Positions 14,101 through 26,100 of a DNA stretch of 64,000 nt are shown in pieces. The notes below the pieces were generated by a model, which was not told the DNA's origin, ran no database searches, and saw only the letters and a list, made by a program, of their open reading frames with translations. Origin of the DNA: Tenodera sinensis (Eukaryota > Arthropoda > Insecta > Mantodea > Mantidae); contig CM060965.1 of NCBI GenBank assembly GCA_030765045.1, forward strand, positions 61,160,787 through 61,224,786, given 5' to 3'. The translations under genes were made by a program, and so were the position numbers. How positions within the stretch are numbered: position 1 is the stretch's first letter; each line of letters starts with the position of its first letter.

Positions 14101-17100
14101 ATAAATCATATAAAATCAGAGTTACCTAAAGCAAGGATAGTTATCAGTGGCATGATAAGACAGGGTGATACAATGAAAAAAGAGTAATGAGGATCAATAA
14201 GAAACTAAACTGGTTGTGTTCCACAAAAATGTGAACCTTTGTGGATGGAAACTTTTGATTAGAGGATAATGAGTTTGGAAGAGATGGCATTCATTTGAAC
14301 TGCAGAAGATCTTATAAGTTCGGAATGCTGCTGTACAAAGTAATTAGATCAGTGGTAATGGGAAACGAGTAAACTACATGGTGGATGATACACCCGTGAG
14401 TGGAAGTGATGATCGAAGCACGCAGATGTTCATCAAGATGTGATGAAACCAGTGTCTGCTCTGAAGGTGTGGAATCAAGCCAACCATCAGTGGCAAATGA
14501 GGTTCTAGGTGCTACTTTGGCGAATCACATTGCCACACTGACCGTGTATGGAGCACAAGAAAAGGAACTATTAATGGTAAGTGTTTCTGTAATGAAGCCT
14601 ATAGAAATAGATTCAAATTATCAAACAATTTTTCATCAGAATGTACAGTCTATTCAAAATAAATTAAACTATACTGAAATCCTATTGGATAAAGATCTGA
14701 ATGAGGTTAGTGTGTTGTGCATCTCGGAATATTGATCAAACAGCAACGAAATTGATTGCATACAGATAGCAAATTACATACTAGCGAGTTCATATTGCAG
14801 GATTAACAAAATTGGGGGTGGGGTATACATATTTGTTAAAACTGGTATCAGTTTCATAGAGATACATGCCAAACATTATGTCGGGAAGGTGACTTTGAAG
14901 TGGCAGCCGTGGATTTGATTAATCTAGGTATTACTGTGATTGTTTTATACCGTGCTCCAGATAGTAATGTCAGGATCTTTCTAAATAACTTATAGAAACT
15001 ACTCAATATTCTCATGAAAACCAATAAAAAACTTGCATTATGTGGTGATTTAAATATTGACTTTCTTAAAGACAGTAAAAAGAAGTAAGATCTCGTGCAC
15101 CTGCTTGAAAGCTCAGAATTTAGTGATCATGAAGCACAAATAGTTCAAATTGAAACCAATAAAACCATGATATTTAGATCAACACTAATAAAAAACAAAT
15201 ATTTAATAACATTTTATATATGAATTATCTCTTAAGTAAGGAAGAGTGGTTTGATACATATAATATAGCTGATACTAATGAGAAATCCAGATTGTTTGTA
15301 AATAGTTTTATGTTTTGCTTTAATACTGCGTCCCCTCTCAAAACATCAAGAACATCAGTGGGGAAAGCCAAGAGAAATTGGATAACACCAGGTATACGAT
15401 AGTCATGTAAACGGAAAAGGTTATTGTATGAATTAAGTAAGGGTAGCACGATGACAGACTTTGATAAGGATTTTAAAATTATAAACGCACACTAAATAAG
15501 GTTATAAGACAGGCTAAAATTAATAATAATGACAATCATATTACAAATTCTAAAAATAAAACCAAAGGTATATGGCAAATAGTACACCAAATGATTAATA
15601 AAATGCATCATAGGCAAAGTAAAATAGAACTTGAACATAATAACAAAAATATTACAGATACAGCTCAAGTTGCTACATATTTTAACACTTATGTTACTGA
15701 AATAATTGAAGAGTTGGTTCAAAATAGCAATGGACATCATCGTACTCCAAAAAAGACTAGTACTGTCTTCTTCTCCTTTTCCTGATTACCCTCCCCTTAT
15801 GTAGGACTTACACTCCCTAGGACTTACAAGTCAGTGCATAGGGTCAGACGCCTGTCGGGGAGCACAGGAACCTCTGGACCAGACAGCGTGAAGACCTGGA
15901 AGCGGGTGGTCAGCCAAGCACCAGGTATGATAGTGATGAAGAGGATGATATGAAATGCAGGTGAAATCGATGATTGGAAAGGTGATAATAGAACAATTGG
16001 TGGAATGAATGGTGGGGGAAACTGGAGCACCTGGAGAAAACATGCCCTGATGCCACTTCGTCCACCACAAATACCACATGTGGATCCTTGGGATCAAACC
16101 CAGGGCGCCTAAGTGGCAGGCAAACACACTAACTGCTTGGCCATGGCAACTAATACTATCAATTGCATAAATTCTATAAACCTTCATGAAGTTACACCTG
16201 AGGAAATGCTTAATGTAATAAATGGATTGAATAATACATATTCTGCAGGCATTGATAACATACAAGATTTAATTATAAAAAGATGCGGTGAGCACATAAT
16301 CGAACCACTTGTCCATCTATGTAATGCATCCATTACTAGTGGAATATTTCCAGACATATTAAAAATATCTAAGGTTATACCCCTGCATAAAAAAAGGAAA
16401 AAGACTGAGGTAGCTATTGTCCTATTTCCATACCTTCCATATTTTCAAAGATAGTGGAAAAAATAATGTATAGGAGAATTAGAAGAATATGCTTCCGGGC
16501 TAAAAGTCTGTGATCAACTGGGCTCCTTCACTCTCCCAGGCGTTTCGCTTGCAGCTACGGCATGCATCATAAGTGGCGATGTATTACTCTCCTAGATCTC
16601 TCGGTCACTACTCCGAGCCCAGTGGACCACCACCTTTTAGCCCGGAAGCATATTCTTCTAATTACAACTCCGGCCGTGAAAGCCTTCATTTATTCCTGAA
16701 TGTATAAGAGGCTTCTATCATTTATTGAAAAGAATAATTACTAATTCACAGCATGGATTTCGACAAAAAAGATCAACAGACATGGATACACTCTTTCTTA
16801 AATAGTGTTATAACTGCTTTAGATAATAAAGATAAAGTCATTGGCATATTCCTAGATTTAAGTAAAACTTTTGATACTGTTAACCATCAAATTTTGCTAA
16901 CAAAATTATTTGACTTTGACATAAGAGGACCACCATATTCTTGATCTGAATCTATCTCACAAACCGAAAGCAAATAACCGAGATTCCAGATGTAAACCCA
17001 AACACTAATACGCTTTCAGAAGTTATATATCAACATACTTGATATATCTTACGGAGTTCCACAAGACTCTATTCTAGGACCATTTTCATTTATCTTGTAT

Positions 17101-20100
17101 ATAAATGACTTAACAAATAACATTCAAGCTCATAACATTTCACTATTTGCAAATGATACTAATTTACTAATAATGAAAAACAGTCATGAAATGTTAAATA
17201 ATTCACTAAGCCAAGCCAGTAAAGATTTGGTGTGTTGGATGGATAAGAACAACCTGGTTTTAAACACTGACAAAACATTTTATATTTAAAAGGTGAGTTA
17301 ATTAATAACACTGAACAACACTTACAACATCTTTTTCCGGGACGCGTTTCGAAAGTTAACTTTCCTCCATTATCAACCGGACAATAACTGAGTTTCCATG
17401 GTGTTTCATGGTGCAGATGGTGATGCTTCTTCTGGTGGCAGTTCAATGAACTTACTGAAAATGTCTCTCTGAGGAATGTCGAAATTAAATACTCGGTTTC
17501 TATTTTTTAAAATAAAGATTTGTTCCCATGTGGACAGTTCTTGTTTTCCGGTTATGTGTTTGAGAAGTTTCGGTTCTAGCTTTATGTCATGATTTTTTGT
17601 CCAAAAGTGAAATGCAACCGCTGATTTTTCTAATTGTTTACTCTTAATGTTTCTAACGTGTTCCTTGGATCTAATTTCTAAATTTCTTTTGGTTTTTCCT
17701 ATGTATATTTCATTACAATCACTGCATTCAATTTGGTATATGCCAGATTTTTTGTTAGGTGGAATAGCATCTTTGATGTTTAAAAGTGGTAGGTTTTTTA
17801 TGGAGTAATGGTTTACTGCTGCTAGCTGAATGTTGTATTCCTTGAACACCTTTTTAAATTTATCAAAGGCCCATGAATGATATGTGAATTTTTTGAATAT
17901 CATTTTTGTTTTTGCTTCTGTGAGAGTTGTGGTTTCTTTTAATAATTTTTTCTTTTCTGCTCGTTTTACCTTTTTATCTACTAATTCTTTGGGGAAGCCG
18001 TTTTTTTGTGCTATTTCAATTATTTTGTAATATTCTGTTTTATATTCTTCTGCTGAAAGAGGGAGTAAAGAGTTAAGAGTTAAGAGTAAACAATTAGAAA
18101 AATCAGCGGTTGCATTTCACTTTTGGACAAAAAATCATGACATAAAGCTAGAACCGAAACTTCTCAAACACATAACTGGAAAACAAGAACTGTCCACATG
18201 GGAACAAATCTTTATTTTAAAAAATAGAAACCGAGTATTTAATTTCGACATTCCTCAGAGAGACATTTTCAGTAAGTTCATTGAACTGCCACCAGAAGAA
18301 ACACCAGAAGAAGCATCACCATCTGCACCATGAAACACCATGGAAACCCAGTTATTGTCCGGTTGATAATGGAGGAAAGTTAACCTTCGAAACGTGCCCC
18401 GGAAAAATATGTTGTAAGTGTTGTTCAGCGTTATTAATTAACTCACCTTTTAAATATAAATTAATTACAACAACACTGTTTTCAAACTTCTATGAAAGGA
18501 AGATACTGACAAAACAGTTTGTCTTAAATTTCATATTATTGACAGTGCAAACCATGATAATATCCCTGAAGTAAAATTAAATAATACATTGATCACACAA
18601 AAATGAAACCAACTTTTTAGGCTTGTGGATACAGAATAACTTAAAATGGAAAACTCATATAAAACATTTAATAACCAAATTAAGCAGGAATATATATGAA
18701 TTAAGAATTTTAAGACAAAATATTAGCTTTCATATACTATTAATAGCCTATTATGCACACATACATTCAATAATAAATTTAAATATGGAATCATATTTTG
18801 GGGAAATTTTCCAGAAGCTAAGAATATATTTATCAAACAAAAACAAACCATTTGAATTATATATGGTGAAAAAATGTTATGCTTTTGTAAGCCACTATTC
18901 AGAAAGCTTGGCATACTTTGGCATGTATTTATATATTAAGACAGTTTTATTTCTAAAAAAAGAATAGATTTAATTTTCAAAACAATGAAAATGTCCATAA
19001 TCATTACACTAGACATAATAAGGATATACACTTAACCTCAATCAGAACTACAACGTGTAAGAATGGAATACTGTACTCCAGCACAATGATTTATAATTGT
19101 CTTCCTAATGACATCAAAAGTATAAATAACTGTAATGCGTTTAAGATTAGGGCAAAGGCTTTCTTGCAGGACACTGCTTCTACACAGTAAAGGAATATCT
19201 GCAACTTAATAAATCTACGTCATTACATTAACTTGTCTAGACATTTTGTATCAAGTCCTTCACTTTATAGACATATTTTAATCTATGATATATAAGTTGA
19301 ACACAGATTAGAAATGTATATCTTAACTTTATTGTAATGTAAATATATAAATTTAATTATTGATATATCCTATATCAAAGTACTATGTACAGAATTAATT
19401 TAAAGGATTAAATAAATAAATACTTCTTTAGAGTGAATTACGCAAAGCACATATTAATGTTGAAAATAAGACTTTTAGGAAAACTGTGATTAGTAAACTG
19501 CAACTAAATGCATTAAGTTCAAAGTACTTAAATATTCCACAAACACAGTGAATAATATTATAAATAAAACTTAAAAAATACTTCTTTCTCTTCATAAGTA
19601 GCAGAAAGTCACTTATTGTTTATCAGAACAAGAACAAAGAAGAAATTATAAGCTGGTAGTAAAGGTAGAATCAAGTAAATAGTGAAAATGACAATGCTCA
19701 TTGCCATAAAGTGACACTTATGTGCAAACTTTGGTTTCTAATTGAATGTGAAGGTAATTAAACTCTATTAAAATGGATGCAAAATATAAGCTGTATAGCA
19801 TATTAATAATTATTTTAAATAGCTGTAAAGTAATTTTTGGGACAAATCGCTCATATTAATTGCAATGAACCACTTCTTATATTAATGTGAGGCATCTGTG
19901 AAAATGACCAAAATCCACAATTACGTGAAAATTTAACTTTTCTATGCAAGATAGTTTTTGCAAAAAAAAAAAAAAAAAAGTTATTGTTTTTTCCTTGCTG
20001 CAATTTTAAGGTAGTATAACAAACGCTTCTTATAAAATATTCTTTTTTCTACATAAGCTAAACTCTGGCCATATGTTTCCCTAGATTATGCCTACAAAAC

Positions 20101-23100
20101 CTGTTATTTTTATTTGGCTATGTCAAACAGCTTTGGAAAATAAAATGAATACCTCAATGTCTATTTTTTTCAAATTATTAATCATTTTCAAAATAAAAAT
20201 TCAATAACAATTAAACTACTCCATATAGAGCATTTAAAATACCAATTTTTATGAAGCAACTATCTAAGAACATGTGGGCAAAATTGAAAAGAAATCTATT
20301 ACGAACTGTATTAAAAGATGCATTTTGAAGATTGAAAAATGTGAAAAAATGACTAAAGTTTTAAGTGTGTGACAACATACATTTACGGCTCTAGAATTCC
20401 CATGGACCATATGAAGGTCCTTCAGCTAACTGTTTAGCTTCTTCTTCTTTAAGTTTTGCTACTCTTAACTGTTTTTTTTTTTTTTGCTGATTTGAATGTA
20501 TTTAATGTACTTGGTGCACTCTCCTTTAATCTTAGCTTATCCCTAACATTACTAATTCTTTTGCTGACTGGACTTACTTACTAGCAGTGACTCTTTCCTT
20601 TACATAGAGAGTAGTCTCACAACCCATATTGAATTCACTGATAGCTGAAGTCATTGCAATTTTTTACTACTTGAACCTGCTTCTTCGAGATCTACTCTAG
20701 ATCTAGTTATGCTTGTTTCCCCCTGAGATTTGCCAGTTTGCCATCTAGACATACTTTTTCTTGCTGCAAGAGATTTCTTTGTTTGCTTTTACTTACCCAT
20801 TTTACAATAATTTTATACCAATTAATAATAGTTTAATGAAAATCTGGTCCACCTAATGTACAATCTTCACAACTTTACAATAAATTATAATAGTGAGAAG
20901 AGAATTAGTTGGGGTTGTGTTTACAAACAGATAAAAAAGAATTTAGATTTTCACTTACAGCAAGAAGACAGTTATTTAGTATTCCCTGCCTTATCTTATT
21001 CTATATTATACTTATTCTTATTCTAAACTCTACTTATCTAAATGTAGACCACAATAAAGATGTCTTCTCTCTTCTTCAGGCTGTGTAATCTTAAATAAAA
21101 TTCAGAAAAATACAACCACGTGGTTCACACATGCAAAAAATAGGAAACAGTGGTCTGTTTCACTGGCATGAATGCTTGTAGAAAATCCAACAAGATGTCT
21201 CTGCTCACATCCACCAGAACTGAATCAGACCGCCTGATTTAAACTTCAAAATTGTATGCGATTTTGCTGCAATGGGGTAATGAATGCATTTCAGCAGCCA
21301 TGCCCACCCGCACATGGGCATTTAAATCATGGCGTAACGGCATTTTTGTCCAAATTTCACAGATGCCTTCCCTTAAGAAGCATCAAATTATACTAAATAG
21401 TAATTCTAAATATATATTAGAACACAAAATGTCAACCTGTCCTTGTAAAAATTATGCCACTCATGTTGAACCTAGAAAACTTCTCGCATCACTTTTCGGA
21501 AATTGTGTCAAATGACAATTTAAAGGAGGAAAATGCATATATTACACAGTTAAAAAGTATATGCACAATATACAAGGTGAAAAGTATTTAAACCAACAAA
21601 CCCTGTGAGTTTGCACAGGACACCAAACAAATTTTTTTTCTCATGTTATTTTGTTCAATGAAAGACATTGAGTTTTCATTTCATTTATGGATGCTCTATT
21701 ATAACTACTGTGGTTCTCAGTTTCCCATTCTATATTGGGCATGAAATACCACTCCATTCTTCCTTTTTTTATCACATTCTTTTATGGTAAATCTATGACA
21801 CGGGATTACTGGCTTTACTTCCCTTCATAAGGAAGCCATGCAAAGGACTTTAATGGCCAAAAGCTTCATCACCCTCCACCGAGTTTGAACCCACGACATA
21901 GAAAACCAGAGGCTGTTACCCCTATGCCATGGGGGACAACTTTGTCCTGCGAGTATCATTAATACAGCAAAGGGCATGGCCATTCAATTGTAAACACAGA
22001 TTTGTTGCTGGACCAGTAAAGGGCATCAGTCTTCAGTTGTAATGACTGTTTCACATTCATTGTACTCTTGACCCAGCACAGCGCTTGTCTACTAATGGAG
22101 TATACTTGAAGTGAGTGCACTGATATGGTTGGTGCTTACTACATAGTGAACCACAAAGGGCAAACAGCAGAGCAGGCTTATGAACAACAATATCCCAATT
22201 GTGATACTCCACATTAGACATTTGCTGCTGAAGATCAACATCTGCATAAGTCCAGGTAGTAATAGCTTCAGCTACAGTAAATGCCAGCCCATTGACAACA
22301 ATAGAAGCAGCTCTCACTTTAAACCATGTCATGCAGCAGTCAAACCAACAAACAAAGACCAGACCAACCGTCATACGCCCACACACGATAAGTGTATAAA
22401 ACCTGTGAAACCAAATGGCTTTGCACCAGTCGTCGCCAAGAGTAGCAGAGTACTACAGTCACATCACTAAGGATGTTCTATGCAGCTTTGAATGAAATGT
22501 CTGGAAGGGGATCTTCCACTAGACCACGGCCCACAAGCCCAGATGATCATTTTGTATTTTATGACACCAGCCATGAAAGCTTATGCAATTTGATAAATAT
22601 CCATTACTCAGCAATACTAGGGGTATTAATACTCAGCACCATAGCTGGACAGTTATTAAGCCAATTCCTATTCACGGAATCCATGTAAGATTTCTGTACT
22701 TGTCACAAATTTGTTCTTAATAGGATCTGACAATGGTGACTGGTTGGTTAAGTTCAATTCCTTTGGTACCCAACATACCTTCTCACACTCACTGTCATCT
22801 CCTCTAGGATAATGTAGACACAGGCATTATAACTAGCCCTGTATAAGTTGGCTACTGCCTTAGGATGGGAGTCAGGAATTTAACCGAAGATATTCTTCCT
22901 ACCTGTTGCAACTGGTTACTGTAGTTAATTTCCATGTATCATACCAACTGCACTATAGGTATGTATTGTTTACACCATAAATAAACCAGATAAAGAAGTG
23001 GATAGCTCGGTTCAAAAAATAAACAACAAAAAATAAAAAAAGCTTCAAAAATATTTCTCATTCTTAAAGCTACTCAAATGTGAACTACTTCCTATTCAAA

Positions 23101-26100
23101 TCTTTGTTCAGAAATACTAACCATTTTATCAACAGCTGGAAAGGCATCTGCTAAAAATTTAAGAGTATTTTCTTTTGCTGCAGCATCAGCATCTGCTGAA
23201 TTTTCTTCTTCTGATTCATCACTTTCCTGAATGCGAGGTACTGGTTTCTTTCGTGGAATTTCCATGTTATCAGAACTTGATGAAGTTTCAGAGGTGGACT
23301 CAGAATCTGTAACAAAATAAATGTTAAGATCACAAAATAAACATTCAGCTGCAACTATGGTCAGTTTATCCTGCACTGACTGCCAAACCTAGAATGTATA
23401 CTACCACTTGGGAGAGGAGGTAGTTTACGACCACCATTATAAACAAGGTACCTGACATATTTTTAAAACTAATCTATTTTAAAATTTAATATTACACGTT
23501 GCCATGTTTATAAATGTAATATTAAACACTAACATTTTTCAACTTTTTTTACTACATTTAGTATTAAATCTCTTGCAGGCAGAAGAGGCTTAGATGTGAA
23601 AATCCTTCCATTAGTCTAAAATACCTGGGTCTGGCATCTTACACTATTATTTAGATCTTTCTCCTTATCATCAGGTGATAAAACTGGTTCATCAATTTGC
23701 TCATGCACAATATTTTGTTCTTCTATTTCACTAACTGCCTCATCATTGTTATTAAATTCAAAGTCGGAAACAGCTGCATTATCAAATATCTTGTACATCT
23801 TTGTCAGCCAAATGACATCAATACATTTTGAAATAACTTTGTGTACATGGGTAAATAACAATGACTGCACAATAGGCAGGATGAATAATGAATCGTGAAA
23901 AAATAGAGGAGAACAAACTATCAGATCAATCAAAAATAAAAATATAGTTTACATAAACTCCAATTACACAATTTGAAAAATTACAGAAGGTGGGTATAAC
24001 CCATAATCTTGAATTTGGGGTACATTCCACCCTAGCCTCGCACACATACTGCAATAATTACTTCATCCATCGCCTAACAACCAAGCACTCACTACCTTCT
24101 TATCAGTTGGTTAATTGTAAGTGACAGGCACAATCTTAGAAGTAAAAACAAATTTTATTGCTAGGATTATAGGCTGAGTTAGAATACACTCCACATCCTG
24201 GATTGGGACCTACTTTTGAATTGGGTTATTCGTTTGCTATTAGAGCTCCTGGTCAATGCAGGCTGATGATCCAACACTTAGTGATTTGGTACAGGATGCT
24301 ATAGAGGCAGAAGAAAGTGAATTTAGCAAGAATGATGATAATTTAAATCCAGATTTGGTATGCAATTTTGATAGCAAAAAGGAAAATGAAGGTGGTGATA
24401 GTGCAGATGAGGGGCAGTCAAAGAAAATGTGCCTTTCTCTGAATGATGCACGAATGGAAAATAATGAATGTGCAGCTTAGTACTGTGGAAAAAAATGGAC
24501 ATAAATGGCATAAGAAGGTATTGAAAAAAAATCTGATCAAGGAGATATCATTGCATATTTGCAAGAAGTATTTGGTTCAGGGAGAAAGCTCTCTCCAGAC
24601 AGTAGAAAGAGCCTGGGAAAAATTTTCACAACTGAAATATTAATAGAAGCAGTGGTGCATACCAACTAGGATTGTACCTGTCCCATTTTTTAGAGACAGA
24701 AATTTAAGTCCACTTTTATTTGTCTTCACCCTGTAAAATTAGATGAACTCAAGATTTGTATACAAGATAATATTTGAGTTGGTGGTACTGTCAATTGGCA
24801 AATCACAATATTGTGTTTAACACGACTGCAGATTCTATTGTTGAATGTCTTAAGTTCTAAAACAAAAGAAAATGTTCTTGTTTGAAGTGTTTGTAGTCCA
24901 AATTGCAGTTGAATATTGTCTGACATGTGAAAATGTGTGATTCTGAAAATGAAAGTGTTTCAGTTTCACCACAGGTGAGGAAGTCTGAACAGATGACTTC
25001 TCAGATTTCTTGGGAGGCATCTTACATTTGGAAGAAGTCGGCATGGCAAGTACATGCATGGTATACAATAGAATATCCATCTCTTGTGGAGGTGAATCAG
25101 ATGTGAAGTAACACGTTAGGAGTGAAGGACACAAACTTAAGGTGAATTCACAACTTTGATCTAAGAAAATAGTCCACCTTTTCTCACCAACTAAATCACT
25201 TGAAAGTAATCTTATTTCTGAATTAGCTCTTGCACTTCATACACTCAAACATAATCTGAGCTATTCAAGCACAGTTTGTAATAATGTGTAAATGGCTGAT
25301 ATACCTAATAACACTGGACAACAGCCAAAAATTTTTCAGCATGAAATTGGGTGTTTATTATGTGGATTTTAACGCTGAATTCAATGGTGCAAACAGTTTT
25401 TCTCTGGCACTCACAGTTTAAAAAAAAAAGTCTGTTTTCTGAATTAGCACTGGCTGTAAATGCTTAAATTTCTGTTATAGTGATTGACATAGTAAACAAG
25501 ATCTAATAGTGATAATAACATTTATTTTTTATTATTTTACTGCTTTAGTTAGTAAGGACCGTGGTGTTATATAATTTTGCCTTTGACAATTTATTTCCTG
25601 TTTTTTGTGTCTCCTAATAGCGAATAAATTATTACATTTCCAAATGTCTCATCTGTTTATTTTTGAATCCCTACACTAAGGGTTATCTTATCTTATGTTT
25701 ACTTGGAAGTTTCATCCATAGCAGATTCATGTTTATTTTTCAACCTCTATACTTAAGGTTATCTTATGTTTACTTGAAGGTGAATGCACAATTTCATCCA
25801 ATAGCAGAATTATTTGTTTATATTTTTTAATCCCTACTCGTGTTAGTAATCTTCTTCCTGCCTTGTCTTATATCTACTTGAAGGTGAATACCAGTTTCAT
25901 TCATAGCAGAATTAGTCATTTGTAAGTTTTATTAGTGAGAAGTTGTGATTCATATAAAGTACTAATTTAGCAGCAAATATGTCGTGAATGTGTATTAATC
26001 ATCCTGATAATTTCTGTTACGTGTGCAGTGAACATGCAATTAAATCTAATAGACAGAAAATAACACCACTAACAGAAAAGACTTACGAATTATATTTTGA

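Larger units (their letters stand above)
17278..18504. mobile_element. inverted dimer of a Penelope-like element with 12-bp TSD
   Basis: ACTGACAAAACA at 17266-17277 and 18505-18516 flanks the insertion. The left unit is on the minus strand, 18062 down to 17278, and encodes the linker and GIY-YIG endonuclease. The right unit is on the plus strand, 18090-18504, and repeats only the C-terminal third plus 3' terminus, so the two 3' ends point outward. Between them lie about 28 bp of filler with AGAGTTAAGAGTTAAGAG. The terminal sequence (TTAATAACACTGAACAACAC and complement) also occurs in the fold-back at 39835-40054. Confidence 0.8.
13840..19422 (+). mobile_element. CR1-like LINE with SGNH-type ORF1, antisense inside SMARCAD1
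   Basis: A degenerate but long LINE on the plus strand in the SMARCAD1 intron. ORF1 remnant (13840-14372): LIVGDSMIKSAGQICKS, a Cys-Phe-Leu-Gly segment and VVHAGSNNI resemble the blocks of an SGNH/GDSL esterase, and it closes with EFGRDGIHLN. ORF2: an endonuclease remnant (14560-15190, with FHQNVQSIQNKLNYTEILL); RT pieces 15591-15767, 16149-16476, 16699-17277 (FLDLSKTFDTVNHQILL, YGVPQDSILGP, YINDLTNNIQ, FANDTNLL) and 18505-19190. The 3' tail ends in ATTAAATAAATAAATAC. Many stops and frameshifts. Three later insertions split ORF2: a SINE (15768-16148), a Penelope fold-back (16477-16698) and a Penelope inverted dimer (17278-18504). Confidence 0.82.

Noticed and set aside
15220..15449. Plus and minus short frames as genes
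   Set aside because: They are eroded parts and shadows of the LINE ORF2 endonuclease-RT linker.
23616..23933. Acidic open frame on the minus strand as an extra SMARCAD1 exon (about 23773-23643)
   Set aside because: The acceptor tgcag before 23773 fits exon 1's phase and AGT|GTAAGA after 23643 is a fair donor. However, that donor leaves phase 0 while exon 2 needs one carried base, and the polypyrimidine tract is weak. Skipping it gives a clean join.
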